Notes under the pieces: generated by a model | What the model saw: the letters and a program-made list of their open reading frames with translations, nothing else | What the model was told of the DNA's origin: nothing | Databases searched by the model: none | Position numbers and translations under genes: made by a program | Assembly: GCF_003024605.1 (NCBI RefSeq) | Contig: NZ_PYJQ01000010.1 | Span: forward strand, 124,001-188,000 | Direction: 5' to 3' | From: Rhizobium sp. JAB6 | Lineage (GTDB): Bacteria; Pseudomonadota; Alphaproteobacteria; Rhizobiales; Rhizobiaceae | DNA length: 64,000 bases | Shown here: piece by piece, positions 21,012 through 32,585 of the stretch | Numbering within the stretch: the first letter of the stretch is position 1 | Layout: every line of letters starts with the position of its first letter

Positions 21012-21535
21012 TGATTGCATCCTTTCAGACTAAGGACATCCCAGGGCGCGACAGTCGCCTTGCCCTTGCCCCAGAGGGACGATTTCTGGATCGCGGGACC
21101 GAGCGCCGGCAGGAAAAGCCGATCCGCCGCACTCTCGCCTTGCGCCGGCAGCGCGCGGATATGGCCCTTCAGATCCGAGGCGTAGACCATGCCCTGCCAG
21201 ACGGTGCAAGCGCGGAGATCCGCGCCGGTGACATCGCCTTCGGGGCATTCGAACATGATCCGGCCATCGGCACGCAGTTGATCGTCACCGCGCATGACGA
21301 TGCCTTCGGCCAAGATGGCCGTGTTGCGCACGGCGAGCTTGAACCTGTTGCTGACTGACGATTCCGACCCCATCGGCTCGAAGCGCAGCTCATAGGCATT
21401 GTCCATATCGACATAGATAGCCTTTTCCTGCAGGCACTCTTCCGCATGGGCAGGCATGGGATTGGCCGCGCAGGCCAGCATTATCCAAGGCATTGATGCC
21501 AGCCGTGTCATCATGGTCTGAGCCGGCATGGTCAT
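21008..21535 (-). CDS. secreted protein of unknown function
   Basis: A 175-residue product with an apparent signal peptide (LASMPWIMLACAANPMPAHA, then mature EECLQEKAIYVD). The mature part contains several cysteines (in EECLQ, MFECPEGD, LRACTVW, LKGCNQ) that could form disulfides, and a beta-rich pattern. I recognise no domain. It overlaps the DUF4241 gene upstream and the SDR gene downstream by four bases each (ATGA), so it is translationally coupled to both. Partnership with the DUF4241 protein is an inference from this coupling. Confidence 0.75.
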   Translation of the reverse strand: MTMPAQTMMTRLASMPWIMLACAANPMPAHAEECLQEKAIYVDMDNAYELRFEPMGSESSVSNRFKLAVRNTAILAEGIVMRGDDQLRADGRIMFECPEGDVTGADLRACTVWQGMVYASDLKGHIRALPAQGESAADRLFLPALGPAIQKSSLWGKGKATVAPWDVLSLKGCNQ

Positions 21536-22281
21536 TTCCCTCCCGGCTCGCGCCGGCCATCGGCATTCTCGATTACGCCGAAATCGGTGAATAGAACCAG
21601 CGGATGCCCGCCGGCATCGAGCCCCCAGAATACCGGATAGAAGCCGTCGCCCCAGCCGCTCGAGAAAACGGCGACGTTACCCCGTTTGCCTGATACGGGC
21701 CGGTGCAGGGCATAGTCGCCGTTATTCGGCTGCAACTCGGACGCCAGAACATCATCATAGTAGTTGATATCCGACGACGACGTCTCGAGCTTCACCCGCT
21801 TTTCGCGCTCCTGGATCAGCGTATAGGTGTCGGCATCCATGTAACAGCCGAGACCGGCATCGACCGGATAGCCGAAGAATTCGTCATTCTTCAGCGAATT
21901 GATATCCTGGCCAGGTACCAAGGCCGGTTCCCAGCGCACCGGCTTGCCCTCGGCAAAACGCATGCTGGCCGCAGCGATGCGGCCGAAGGCTTGATATAAG
22001 GTGACGGGATAGTCGCCGGGAGAAACGGTGCGGGTAAATGCCTCGCGGTCAGGCCCGACAAGCGGATCGCTGGCGACGACCCGCCCCGAGGTCAGCTCGA
22101 CCTTACCGATGCGACGGATATTGATCGAACGGGCGGCAAGATCGGCGTCGCCAAGCGACACCAGATCGAGATTGCTGCTGAGCTTGGACATGTCGAGCTC
22201 GCCCGCACCGGCGGCCGATGGCACCCATGCGGCGACGGCGCAAAACAATCCGCGCAGCGTCCGCAGGGGCCATGTCGACAT
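21532..22281 (-). CDS. DUF4241 domain protein, probably exported
   Basis: 249 residues with a short hydrophobic N-terminus ending AGA, consistent with export. The rest fits the DUF4241 pattern as I recall it: an early SGRVVASDPLVG strand, VSPGDYPVTLYQA, PVRWEPALVPGQ, a GYPVDAGLGCYMD block, and the C-terminal GWGDGFYPVFWGLDAGGHPLVLFTDFGVIE. The function of this domain is not known to me. It begins 15 bases after sucB and overlaps the next gene by four bases, so it belongs to the same transcription unit. Confidence 0.75.
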   Translation of the reverse strand: MSTWPLRTLRGLFCAVAAWVPSAAGAGELDMSKLSSNLDLVSLGDADLAARSINIRRIGKVELTSGRVVASDPLVGPDREAFTRTVSPGDYPVTLYQAFGRIAAASMRFAEGKPVRWEPALVPGQDINSLKNDEFFGYPVDAGLGCYMDADTYTLIQEREKRVKLETSSSDINYYDDVLASELQPNNGDYALHRPVSGKRGNVAVFSSGWGDGFYPVFWGLDAGGHPLVLFTDFGVIENADGRREPGGK

Positions 22282-22296
22282 GATCCAACGCTCCCC

Positions 22297-23535
22297 TTAG
22301 AGATCGAGAACGAGACGTTCCGGATCTTCCAGGCTTTCCTTGACGCGCACGAGGAAGGTCACCGCTTCCTTGCCGTCGACGATACGGTGATCGTAGGAGA
22401 GCGCCAGATACATCATCGGGCGGATGACGACCTGACCGCCGATGGCGACGGGACGCTCCTGGATCTTGTGCATGCCGAGAATGCCCGACTGCGGCGCATT
22501 CAGGATCGGCGAGGACATCAGCGAACCGTAGACGCCGCCATTGGTAATGGTGAAGGTGCCGCCCTGCATGTCGGCCATCGACAGTGAGCCGTCGCGAGCG
22601 GCCTTCGCCAGACGGCCAAGTTCCTTCTCGATTTCCGCGATCGACATCTGGTCGGCATCGCGGATCACGGGAACGACGAGGCCCTTGTCGGTGCCGACAG
22701 CCATGCCGACGTGGCAGTAGTTCTTGTAGATGATGTCGGTGCCGTCGATCTCGGCGTTGACAGCCGGCAGTTCCTTCAGCGCGTGTGTGACGGCCTTGGT
22801 GAAGAAGCCCATGAAGCCGAGCTTCACGCCATGCTTCTTCTCGAAGATGTCCTTGTACTTGTTGCGCAGGTCCATGACGGCCTTCATGTCCACCTCGTTA
22901 TAGGTGGTGAGCATGGCGGCGGTGTTCTGTGCGTCCTTGAGGCGCTTGGCGATCGTCTGGCGCAGGCGGGTCATCTTGACGCGCTCTTCGCGGCTGACGT
23001 CCTCGACGGCGGTCGGGGCGCGGGCGGCAACGGGTGCGGTCGGCGCGGCGGCTGGAGCCGAAGCGGCCTTGGCGACGGCAGCGATGACATCGCCCTTCAG
23101 GACCTGGCCGCGCTTGCCGCTGCCTTCGACCTGATCGGCGGAAAGGTTGTTTTCGGCCAGCAGCTTGCCGGCAGCCGGTGCCGGCGGCATCGAGGAAGCC
23201 GGAGCGGAAACGGCGGGAGCGGCAACCGGTGCGGCAGCGGCAGGCGCCGGGGCAGCAGGTGCGGCGGCGGCCTGTGCCGGAGCGGCAGCAGCGCCGTTGC
23301 CGGCGGATATCTGGCCGAGCAGCGCGCCGAGACCCACGGTTTCGCCGGCCTGGGCAACGATTTCGGAAAGCGTGCCGGCAGCAGGCGCCGGCACTTCGAT
23401 CGTCACCTTGTCGGTTTCGAGTTCGAGAAGCGGCTCATCGGCCTTGATGGCATCGCCGACCTTCTTGAACCAGGTACCGACGGTCGCTTCGCTGACGGAT
23501 TCGCCGAGGGTAGGAACGCGGATTTCAGTGGCCAT
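22297..23535 (-). CDS. sucB: 2-oxoglutarate dehydrogenase E2, succinyltransferase
   Basis: E2 core of the 2-oxoglutarate dehydrogenase complex, transferring succinyl groups to CoA. The 412 residues comprise one lipoyl domain (lipoylated K43 in [13 protein letters not shown]), an Ala/Pro-rich linker (about 80-115), a peripheral-subunit-binding domain ([23 protein letters not shown]) and the catalytic domain ending in [12 protein letters not shown] with the active-site His near residue 383. It lies downstream of sucA and a small YciI gene. Confidence 0.97.
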   Translation of the reverse strand: MATEIRVPTLGESVSEATVGTWFKKVGDAIKADEPLLELETDKVTIEVPAPAAGTLSEIVAQAGETVGLGALLGQISAGNGAAAAPAQAAAAPAAPAPAAAAPVAAPAVSAPASSMPPAPAAGKLLAENNLSADQVEGSGKRGQVLKGDVIAAVAKAASAPAAAPTAPVAARAPTAVEDVSREERVKMTRLRQTIAKRLKDAQNTAAMLTTYNEVDMKAVMDLRNKYKDIFEKKHGVKLGFMGFFTKAVTHALKELPAVNAEIDGTDIIYKNYCHVGMAVGTDKGLVVPVIRDADQMSIAEIEKELGRLAKAARDGSLSMADMQGGTFTITNGGVYGSLMSSPILNAPQSGILGMHKIQERPVAIGGQVVIRPMMYLALSYDHRIVDGKEAVTFLVRVKESLEDPERLVLDL

Positions 23536-23558
23536 TGTTCAAATCCTGATTTTCGTCT

Positions 23559-23885
23559 TTATGAGTTGGATGGAATTCCGGCGACAGAGGACCGGAGAAT
23601 GAGTGAGGGCATCGGCGAGATTTCGATACGGAAACCGAGTCCGGCGAGAAGAACGGGGTCGGCATCACCAAGCGCCTTGGCCGCATCGGCATGCTCGACG
23701 TCGACGACAGCCATGCCGAAAGCACCATCGGCCGCGAAGACCGGGCCGACGACAATTGCCGTTCCGGCACTCGCATGTTCACGCCAATAGGCGGCGTGTT
23801 GCTGCATGGCGGCCATCTCCTCCTCCGTACCGTCATGCGGGAAGCTGGGGCGCGGCGGCACAAGTTTCAGATGAAAATAGGCCAT
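23559..23885 (-). CDS. YciI-family small protein
   Basis: A 108-residue YciI-like protein (ferredoxin-like alpha-beta fold) with the typical start YFHLKLVPPRPSF, then EMAAMQQHAAYWREH and the phrase VVDVEHADAAKALGDADPVLLAGLGFRIEISPMPSL. YciI proteins are small, often dimeric, and mostly without a known role. I chose MAYFHLK at 23885 over an upstream start five codons earlier. It lies 11 bases after sucA and 23 before sucB, so it is embedded in the 2-oxoglutarate dehydrogenase operon. Confidence 0.85.
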   Translation of the reverse strand: MAYFHLKLVPPRPSFPHDGTEEEMAAMQQHAAYWREHASAGTAIVVGPVFAADGAFGMAVVDVEHADAAKALGDADPVLLAGLGFRIEISPMPSLILRSSVAGIPSNS

Positions 23886-23896
23886 CGCGCAACCCC

Positions 23897-26881
23897 TCAA
23901 CCGCCGAGCGCGTCCTCAAGGAACGCCGCAAGCTGCGCTAGATGCTTGGACATCAGGCCCGTCGCCGGAGAGGCGGCGGCCGGACGGCCGGTGTAGCGAA
24001 CGCGCTGGTACTTGGCATCGATATGGGCGAGCACCCATTCCAGATACGGATCGATGAAGGACCATGCGCCCATGTTCTTAGGCTCCTCCTGGCACCAGAC
24101 CATCTCCGCATTGCGGAAGCGGCTGAGCTCGTTGATGAGCGCCTTGGCCGGGAACGGATAGAGCTGTTCGATACGCAGCAGGTAGATATCATCGATGCCG
24201 CGCTTCTCGCGCTCTTCCAGCAGATCGTAATAGACCTTGCCCGAGCAGATGACGACGCGACGGATCTTGTTGTCCTTCTGCAGCTTGATCGGACCGTCCT
24301 TGATCAGCTCCGCATCGTCCCACAGCAGGCGGTGGAACGAGCTTTCGCCCGCCATCTCCGCCAGCGTCGACACCGCGCGCTTGTGGCGCAGCAGCGACTT
24401 CGGCGTCATCAGGATCAGCGGCTTGCGGAAATCGCGCTTCAGCTGACGGCGCAGGATGTGGAAGTAGTTCGCCGGCGTCGTGACGTTGGCGACCTGCATG
24501 TTATCCTCGGCGCAGAGCTGCAGATAACGTTCCAGACGGGCCGAGGAGTGTTCCGGACCCTGACCTTCGTAGCCATGCGGCAGCAGGCAGACGAGACCGG
24601 ACATGCGCAGCCACTTGCGCTCGCCCGACGAGATGAACTGGTCGAACACCACCTGCGCACCATTGGCGAAATCGCCGAACTGGGCTTCCCAGAGGGTCAG
24701 CGCGTTCGGACGGGCAAGCGAATAGCCGTATTCGAAGCCGAGAACCGCTTCTTCAGAGAGCATCGAGTTGATGACTTCGTAGCGGGCCTGGGTCGGCGAG
24801 AGATTGGCGAGCGGGATGTAGCGCTCTTCGGTCTCCTGATCGTAGAGAACCGAATGACGCTGCGAAAAGGTGCCGCGTTCGCAATCCTGACCGGACAGGC
24901 GGATCTTGTGGCCTTCGACCACGAGCGAACCGAAGGCCAGGGCTTCCGCCATGGCCCAGTCGATGCCCTCGCCCGTCTGCACCATGTTGGCGCGGTTTTC
25001 CATGAAGCGCTGGATGGTGCGGTGCGCGTGGAAGCAAGCGGGGATTTCCGACAGCTTGCGGCCGATTTCCTTCAGCGACTTCATCGGCACGGCGGTCTTG
25101 CCGCGGCGCTGCTCGTCGGCATTGTCGGCCGTGTGCAGGCCGGACCACTCGCCGTCGAGCCAGTCGGCCTTGTTCGGCTTGTAGGACTGGCCGGCCTCGA
25201 ACTCCTGCTCGAGATGCGCACGCCAATCGGCCTTCATCTTCTCGACTTCGCCCTCGGTCAGCACGCCTTCGCTGATCAGACGCTGCGAATAGATCTGCAG
25301 CACCGTCTTGTGGGCGCGGATGACCTTGTACATGTTCGGCTGCGTGAAGGACGGCTCATCGCCTTCATTGTGGCCGTAACGGCGATAGCAGAACATGTCG
25401 ACCACAACGGGCTTGTGGAACTTCATGCGGAATTCTGTCGCGATCTTCGCGGCATAGACGACCGCTTCGGGATCATCGCCGTTGACGTGGAAGATCGGCG
25501 CCTCGATCATCTTGGCGACGTCGGACGGATAGGGCGACGAACGCGAGAAGGCCGGATTGGTGGTGAAACCGATCTGGTTGTTGATGATGACGTGCATCGT
25601 ACCGGCAACGCGGTGGCCGCGCAGACCGGACAGACCGAGGATTTCGGCAACGACGCCCTGGCCGGCGAAAGCCGCGTCACCATGGATGAGCAGCGGCACG
25701 ACCTTGGCGCGCTCGGACAGCGGGATGATGTCGCCGTCCCACTGGGTGGCGCCCATATCCTGCTTGGCACGGGCCTTGCCCATGACGACCGGGTTGACGA
25801 TTTCGAGATGCGACGGGTTTGCCGTCAGCGATACGTGCACCTTGGCACCATCGAAATCGCGGTCCGAGGACGCGCCGAGATGGTACTTCACGTCGCCCGA
25901 ACCCTCGACTTCGTCAGGCGCGTAGGAGCCGCCCTTGAACTCGTGGAAAATGGCGCGGTGCGGCTTGCCCATGACCTGGGACAGCACGTTCAGACGGCCG
26001 CGATGCGCCATGCCGAACACGGCTTCGCGAAGACCGAGCTGGCTGCCGCTCTTCAGGATCTGTTCAAGCGCCGGGATAAGCGATTCGCCGCCGTCGAGGC
26101 CGAAACGCTTGGTGCCCTTGAACTTGACGTCGAGGAACTGCTCGTAGCCTTCGGCTTCGATGATCTTCTGCAGGATGGCCTTCTTGCGTTCGGGGTTGAA
26201 CGCGATGCCCTTGTCCGGACCTTCGATGCGTTCCTGAATCCATGCCTTTTCCTCCGGGTTGGAGATGTGCATGAATTCGACGCCGAGGGTGGAGCAATAG
26301 GTGCGCTCGAGGATTTCGATCATCTCGCGAACGGTCGCGAATTCGAGGCCGAGCACGTTGTCGATGAAGATCTTGCGGTCGAAGTCGGCCTCCGTGAAGC
26401 CATAGGCTTCCGGCGACAGCTCCTTGTAGTCTTCGACCGGAGCGGCGATGCCGAGCGGATCGAGCTTGGCGTGCAGGTGGCCGCGCATGCGATAGGCGCG
26501 GATCATCATGATGGCGCGGACGGAATCGCGTGTCGCCTGCAACACGTCGGTCGCGCTCGCCGGCGCACCGGCGGCGTCGGCCTTGGCCTTCAGCTTGGTT
26601 TCGATAACCTTTTCGACAACGCCCCAGTCGCCGTCGAGCGCGGAAACCAGATCGCCCTTCGGCTGGATCGGCCAGTTCTTGCGCCGCCAGGAGGCGCCCT
26701 GCGCTGCCTTCTTCACATCGTCGGGGCTATCCTCGAGCGCCTTGAAGAAAGACCGCCACTCGTCGGAGACCGATGAAGGATCGTCCTCGTAGCGCGCGTA
26801 GAGCTGCTCGATATAGGCAGCATTGGCGCCATCCAGGAACGAGGTGATCTGAAATTGCTCGTTGGCTTCTTGCCTTGCCAT
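23897..26881 (-). CDS. sucA: 2-oxoglutarate dehydrogenase E1
   Basis: Thiamine-diphosphate-dependent E1 that decarboxylates 2-oxoglutarate and succinylates E2. About 994 residues begin MARQEANEQFQITSFLDGANAAYIEQLYARYEDD, the conserved E2-binding N-terminus. GMAHRGRLNVLSQVMGKP, the TPP-binding region GDAAFAGQGVVAE through NNQIGFTT, and RYGHNEGDEPSFTQP follow, with the transketolase C-terminal domain at the end. I dropped 31 upstream residues in the open frame because the family starts here. The 175-base gap to sucD holds two hairpins. Confidence 0.97.
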   Translation of the reverse strand: MARQEANEQFQITSFLDGANAAYIEQLYARYEDDPSSVSDEWRSFFKALEDSPDDVKKAAQGASWRRKNWPIQPKGDLVSALDGDWGVVEKVIETKLKAKADAAGAPASATDVLQATRDSVRAIMMIRAYRMRGHLHAKLDPLGIAAPVEDYKELSPEAYGFTEADFDRKIFIDNVLGLEFATVREMIEILERTYCSTLGVEFMHISNPEEKAWIQERIEGPDKGIAFNPERKKAILQKIIEAEGYEQFLDVKFKGTKRFGLDGGESLIPALEQILKSGSQLGLREAVFGMAHRGRLNVLSQVMGKPHRAIFHEFKGGSYAPDEVEGSGDVKYHLGASSDRDFDGAKVHVSLTANPSHLEIVNPVVMGKARAKQDMGATQWDGDIIPLSERAKVVPLLIHGDAAFAGQGVVAEILGLSGLRGHRVAGTMHVIINNQIGFTTNPAFSRSSPYPSDVAKMIEAPIFHVNGDDPEAVVYAAKIATEFRMKFHKPVVVDMFCYRRYGHNEGDEPSFTQPNMYKVIRAHKTVLQIYSQRLISEGVLTEGEVEKMKADWRAHLEQEFEAGQSYKPNKADWLDGEWSGLHTADNADEQRRGKTAVPMKSLKEIGRKLSEIPACFHAHRTIQRFMENRANMVQTGEGIDWAMAEALAFGSLVVEGHKIRLSGQDCERGTFSQRHSVLYDQETEERYIPLANLSPTQARYEVINSMLSEEAVLGFEYGYSLARPNALTLWEAQFGDFANGAQVVFDQFISSGERKWLRMSGLVCLLPHGYEGQGPEHSSARLERYLQLCAEDNMQVANVTTPANYFHILRRQLKRDFRKPLILMTPKSLLRHKRAVSTLAEMAGESSFHRLLWDDAELIKDGPIKLQKDNKIRRVVICSGKVYYDLLEEREKRGIDDIYLLRIEQLYPFPAKALINELSRFRNAEMVWCQEEPKNMGAWSFIDPYLEWVLAHIDAKYQRVRYTGRPAAASPATGLMSKHLAQLAAFLEDALGG

Positions 26882-26963
26882 GGTGAATCTGCGGGCGCTC
26901 TCGCCCGTCTCCCAACTTGTTTGCATTGCCGGTTTTCGGGTCCCCGGCGACCGTATTTCGTTC

Positions 26964-27039
26964 GCGGCCGTCAAGGCCGCAGCTATGCACTTGCGAATGC
27001 CGGAACCGGACGGGACAAGGCGACTGCCGCCCCGTCCGG
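26964..27039 (-). other. two intercistronic hairpins between sucD and sucA
   Basis: CCGGACGGG (27006-27014) pairs perfectly with CCCGTCCGG (27031-27039), with an inner GGCG/CGCC stem; GCGGCC (26964-26969) pairs with GGCCGC (26975-26980). Neither is followed by a T run on the minus strand, so they look like mRNA processing or stability elements rather than terminators. Confidence 0.5.
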
Positions 27040-27056
27040 CCTTGCTATAGGTAGGC

Positions 27057-27959
27057 TCAGCCCTTCAGGACTTCCACCAGCGTCTTGCCGAGCCGCGCCG
27101 GCGACGGCGACACGCGGATGCCTGCCGATTCCATCGCTGCGATCTTATCTTCCGCGCCGCCCTTGCCGCCGGAGATGACGGCGCCGGCATGGCCCATCGT
27201 GCGGCCGGGAGGTGCGGTGCGGCCGGCGATGAAGCCGACCATCGGCTTCTTGCGGCCCTTCTTGGCTTCGTCCTTGAGGAACTGCGCGGCGTCTTCTTCC
27301 GCCGAGCCGCCGATTTCGCCGATCATGATGATCGACTTGGTTTCGTCGTCGGCGAGGAACATTTCCAGGACGTCGATGAATTCGGTGCCCTTGACCGGGT
27401 CGCCGCCGATGCCGACGGCCGTCGTCTGGCCGAGACCTTCATTGGTGGTCTGGAACACGGCTTCATAGGTCAGCGTGCCGGAGCGCGAGAGAACGCCGAC
27501 GGAGCCCTTCTTGAAGATGGAGCCCGGCATGATGCCGATCTTGCATTCGTTCGGCGTCAGAACGCCCGGGCAGTTCGGCCCGATCAGGCGCGACTTCGAC
27601 TTGATCAGACGGTCCTTGACCTTGACCATGTCGGCGACCGGAATGCCTTCCGTGATGCAGACGATGAGCGGGATTTCGGCTTCGATCGCTTCGAGGATCG
27701 CAGCCGCGGCACCGGCCGGCGGCACGTAGATGACCGATGCGTTAGCGCCGGTCGCTTCCTTGCCTTCAGCGACCGATTTGAAGATCGGCAGCTTTTCGCC
27801 CTTGGAACCGGTCCAGGTTTCACCGCCCTTGGAAGGGTGGATACCGCCGACCATCTTCGTGCCGTGATAGGCGAGCGCCTGTTCAGTGTGGAAGGTGCCG
27901 GTCTTGCCGGTCAGGCCCTGAACCAGAACCTTGGTGTCTTTGTTGATGAGGATAGACAT
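27057..27959 (-). CDS. sucD: succinyl-CoA synthetase alpha subunit
   Basis: Alpha subunit, 300 residues, of the ligase that converts succinyl-CoA to succinate with substrate-level phosphorylation. It has an N-terminal CoA-binding Rossmann domain ([24 protein letters not shown]-type region), [23 protein letters not shown], and the phosphohistidine loop [16 protein letters not shown]. Unusually, a small DUF1579-type gene separates it from sucC. Confidence 0.97.
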   Translation of the reverse strand: MSILINKDTKVLVQGLTGKTGTFHTEQALAYHGTKMVGGIHPSKGGETWTGSKGEKLPIFKSVAEGKEATGANASVIYVPPAGAAAAILEAIEAEIPLIVCITEGIPVADMVKVKDRLIKSKSRLIGPNCPGVLTPNECKIGIMPGSIFKKGSVGVLSRSGTLTYEAVFQTTNEGLGQTTAVGIGGDPVKGTEFIDVLEMFLADDETKSIIMIGEIGGSAEEDAAQFLKDEAKKGRKKPMVGFIAGRTAPPGRTMGHAGAVISGGKGGAEDKIAAMESAGIRVSPSPARLGKTLVEVLKG

Positions 27960-27971
27960 GCGAGGCCTTTG

Positions 27972-28463
27972 TTACGAGAGGTTGGAAGACGCGGAGGCAA
28001 CGCGGCGATATAAGCCGCTGACGACCTCCTGCCATGTATCGCTGCCGGCGGGCGAGAACGTGACGCCCATGCGGTAGCAGTCTTCATTTTCGAACTGGAA
28101 GAGAGTGCGTTGTTGACCGCGCGGCGAGACCTTGGTCAGGACAAGCTTGTCGTCGGTCCATTCGCCGGAGGCCGGCGCGGCGGGCGTAAAGCCTACCGTA
28201 TCGAACTGATAGAGCTTGTAGGCCTGATCCGCAGCGTCGAAGCCGAAAATGTTCCGGGCTTCGAACGACGTGCTGCCGTCCCGCGTCTGCACGTAGCGCT
28301 GCTCGACGAAAAATCCGCCGAACAGCCACTCGGCCGTGAGGCGCGCGGCTGCCGTGCCTTCCTTCGTCCAGGCCGAAGCCGCGACGCGCTCTTCCCCTTC
28401 CCAGGTGCCGGCAAAGGCACCGAGGCGAAGATGAGCAGCCGTTGGAGCGAAGGAAGCAGCCAT
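27972..28463 (-). CDS. DUF1579-like protein inserted between sucC and sucD
   Basis: 163 residues, no signal peptide. The pattern [71 protein letters not shown] and a closing strand [10 protein letters not shown] resembles the DUF1579 beta-barrel family (lipocalin-like). Function unknown. Gaps of 5 bases to sucC and 12 to sucD show that it is within the operon; sucC and sucD are normally adjacent because their products form one enzyme. Confidence 0.75.
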   Translation of the reverse strand: MAASFAPTAAHLRLGAFAGTWEGEERVAASAWTKEGTAAARLTAEWLFGGFFVEQRYVQTRDGSTSFEARNIFGFDAADQAYKLYQFDTVGFTPAAPASGEWTDDKLVLTKVSPRGQQRTLFQFENEDCYRMGVTFSPAGSDTWQEVVSGLYRRVASASSNLS

Positions 28464-28468
28464 CCCGA

Positions 28469-29662
<1,194 letters not shown>

Positions 29663-29689
29663 GGGTCTATCCCTGTTGGAAGTCGGAAA

Positions 29690-30781
<1,092 letters not shown>

Positions 30782-30796
30782 TTAGATCGAAAAATT

Positions 30797-30812
30797 CTTA
30801 CGTAAACGTAAG
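30797..30812. promoter_or_regulatory. 16-base palindrome upstream of mdh
   Basis: CTTACGTAAACGTAAG is a palindrome with two 7-base arms around AA, 145 bases upstream of the mdh start and 20 bases after the zapE stop. It resembles MerR-type operators such as those I recall for LiuR-like regulators, but this is from memory. It could control the whole TCA operon. Confidence 0.45.
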
Positions 30813-30831
30813 CGGGTGTTTCACTGGTTTG

Positions 30832-31995
30832 TTACTCGGCGGCGCGCCTTGCCCGAGTCTGAGCGAGATATTCGGCGCTGCGCATCTCGAAAAGCCGCGA
30901 GGCGGTCCGGTCGAATTCGAAGCCTTCGGTGCCCCGGCGTTCCACTAGCAAGTCCTCCGGCATCGCGGCTGCGGAGACGTAAAGCCGGATATTATGATCG
31001 TAGAGCGTATCGATCAAAATGATGAAACGCTTCGTTTGGTTCCGCTTATCCGGACCGAGCTTCGGCACGCGATCAAGAAAGATCGTATCGAAACGCTCGG
31101 CGATGGCCAGAAAATCGGCGGGGCCAAGCGGCGCGCCGCAAAGATCGGCGAAGGAAAAACGCGCCATGCGATCGACGGCCAGCGGGACATGGATGGAGCG
31201 CCCCTTCATCGGGATCTCCGCCGGCTGCGCCTTGCGCCCGTGCAATGCCTGCATCCAGGAGGCATCCATCGCCATGTCGGTACGCTGGTCGAGGGGGGTG
31301 AGATAGACGGGCTGGCTGTTCAGCTTCTCCATGCGGTAGTCGGTCGGCGAATCCAGCGTCACGATATCGACATGCTTCTTCAGAAGATCGATAAAGGGCA
31401 GGAAAAGACCGCGATTGAGCCCGTCCCGGTAGAGATTGTCCGGCTCGACATTCGAAGTGGCGATCAGCACGCAGCCGAGCGAGAACAGCTCGGAAAACAG
31501 CCGCGAAAGGATCATCGCGTCGGCAATGTCGGTCACGGTGAATTCGTCGAAGCACAGCAGTTCGGCTTCGGCGTAGAGATCGGCGGCAACAGGCGGTATG
31601 GGATCGGCCTGCTTCGTCTCGCCGTTCTTGAATTTCAGCCGCTGCGCCGCAATCCGGTTGTGCACGTCGGTCATGAACTCGAAGAAATGCGCCCGGCGCT
31701 TCTTCTGGCAGGGCGCCATCGAGAAGAACATGTCCATCAGCATGGTCTTGCCGCGGCCGACGCTGCCGTGAATATAGAGGCCTTTGATCGTCTCGACGGA
31801 CTTCTTGCGCGCGGCAAACATCCACCCCAGGGCGCTGGATTTTGCGGCGGGCCGCTTACGCTTGAGATCGGCAAGCACACGGTCCAGCATCTTCGCCACA
31901 TCCATCTGCGCCGAATCCACCTGAAGGGACCCGGACGCCGTCAGCGCCTTCAGCTGTTCGCAGACGCTGAGCGAGTAATCTGGCATGGGCTGCAT
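30832..31995 (-). CDS. zapE: cell division ATPase ZapE (AFG1-like)
   Basis: AFG1/ZapE-family P-loop ATPase of 387 residues. Walker A is GSVGRGKTMLMDMFF; the MAPCQKKRRAHFFEFMTDVHNRI segment and LLCFDEFTVTDIADAMILSRLF Walker B block are characteristic. In E. coli ZapE acts at the division ring; mitochondrial AFG1/LACE1 relates to respiratory-chain quality control. The start at 31995 (MQPMPDYS) was chosen; the frame is open further up. It is followed by mdh after 179 bases, a common rhizobial neighbourhood. Confidence 0.92.
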   Translation of the reverse strand: MQPMPDYSLSVCEQLKALTASGSLQVDSAQMDVAKMLDRVLADLKRKRPAAKSSALGWMFAARKKSVETIKGLYIHGSVGRGKTMLMDMFFSMAPCQKKRRAHFFEFMTDVHNRIAAQRLKFKNGETKQADPIPPVAADLYAEAELLCFDEFTVTDIADAMILSRLFSELFSLGCVLIATSNVEPDNLYRDGLNRGLFLPFIDLLKKHVDIVTLDSPTDYRMEKLNSQPVYLTPLDQRTDMAMDASWMQALHGRKAQPAEIPMKGRSIHVPLAVDRMARFSFADLCGAPLGPADFLAIAERFDTIFLDRVPKLGPDKRNQTKRFIILIDTLYDHNIRLYVSAAAMPEDLLVERRGTEGFEFDRTASRLFEMRSAEYLAQTRARRAAE

Positions 31996-32057
31996 GGGGA
32001 AATATCCGCCTGTGCAAATGGGGCGCACCCAAAGGATGCTGCCCCTTTCAAATAAGC

Positions 32058-32585
32058 TTATCGGCTGAGGCTGAGCGGCTGGCCGGAGGCGGTCGAACCG
32101 TCGAAGCGCGCAGCGGCCGTCTTGTAGAGTGTGCCGATGGTCGAGCCATCACGATTTTTCAGGAGGACCTGCTTGCCGGAAACCTCCCACGAACCCATGG
32201 AGGTCAGTTCGCCCGCGCAGCCGCGCGTACCGCCGCGCGAGCCGCTGCCGAGATTGGTCAGCGTCAGGAACATGTCGCAGCTCGATCCGCCATTGCTGAC
32301 CTTCCAGCTGCCGACCATCGATTCCTTCGTGACATCCATGGCGGAAGCCGCCATCGCCTGCTGTTGCGCCGGATTCCCCGCATTCGGAGCGCCCGTGGGA
32401 GGGGCTGGAAACTGCGAGCCGTTGCCGGCGCCTGGTGGCGGAAGCTGGCTTGATTGTACGGAAGGAACAGGCTGAGCCTGCAGTGGCGGCGGAGAAGAAT
32501 AACTGTCGTTGTTGTATGCCGTGCGCTGGCAACCGGCAAGCGACAGACCAATCGCCGCAGCCGTCGCTGCATATCTAAACTGCAT
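32058..32585 (-). CDS. Omp19-like lipoprotein, AprI/Inh protease-inhibitor domain
   Basis: About 175 residues with a lipobox LSLAGC in the N-terminus, so an outer-membrane lipoprotein. A Pro/Gln/Ser-rich linker ([14 protein letters not shown]...) leads to a C-terminal domain with two cysteines, [57 protein letters not shown] and [16 protein letters not shown]. The layout matches Brucella Omp19, a known inhibitor of proteases. AGGAG lies seven bases before the second of two adjacent ATGs; starting at the first (32588) adds one residue. Confidence 0.88.
   Translation of the reverse strand: MQFRYAATAAAIGLSLAGCQRTAYNNDSYSSPPPLQAQPVPSVQSSQLPPPGAGNGSQFPAPPTGAPNAGNPAQQQAMAASAMDVTKESMVGSWKVSNGGSSCDMFLTLTNLGSGSRGGTRGCAGELTSMGSWEVSGKQVLLKNRDGSTIGTLYKTAAARFDGSTASGQPLSLSR

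Noticed and set aside
23942-26776. 944-codon open frame on the plus strand opposite sucA
   Set aside because: It is antisense to a fully conserved sucA gene and has no recognisable domain; long antisense frames are common in high-GC DNA.
26882-26974. 31-residue N-terminal extension of sucA
   Set aside because: The extension has no family conservation; the canonical start is MARQEANEQF.
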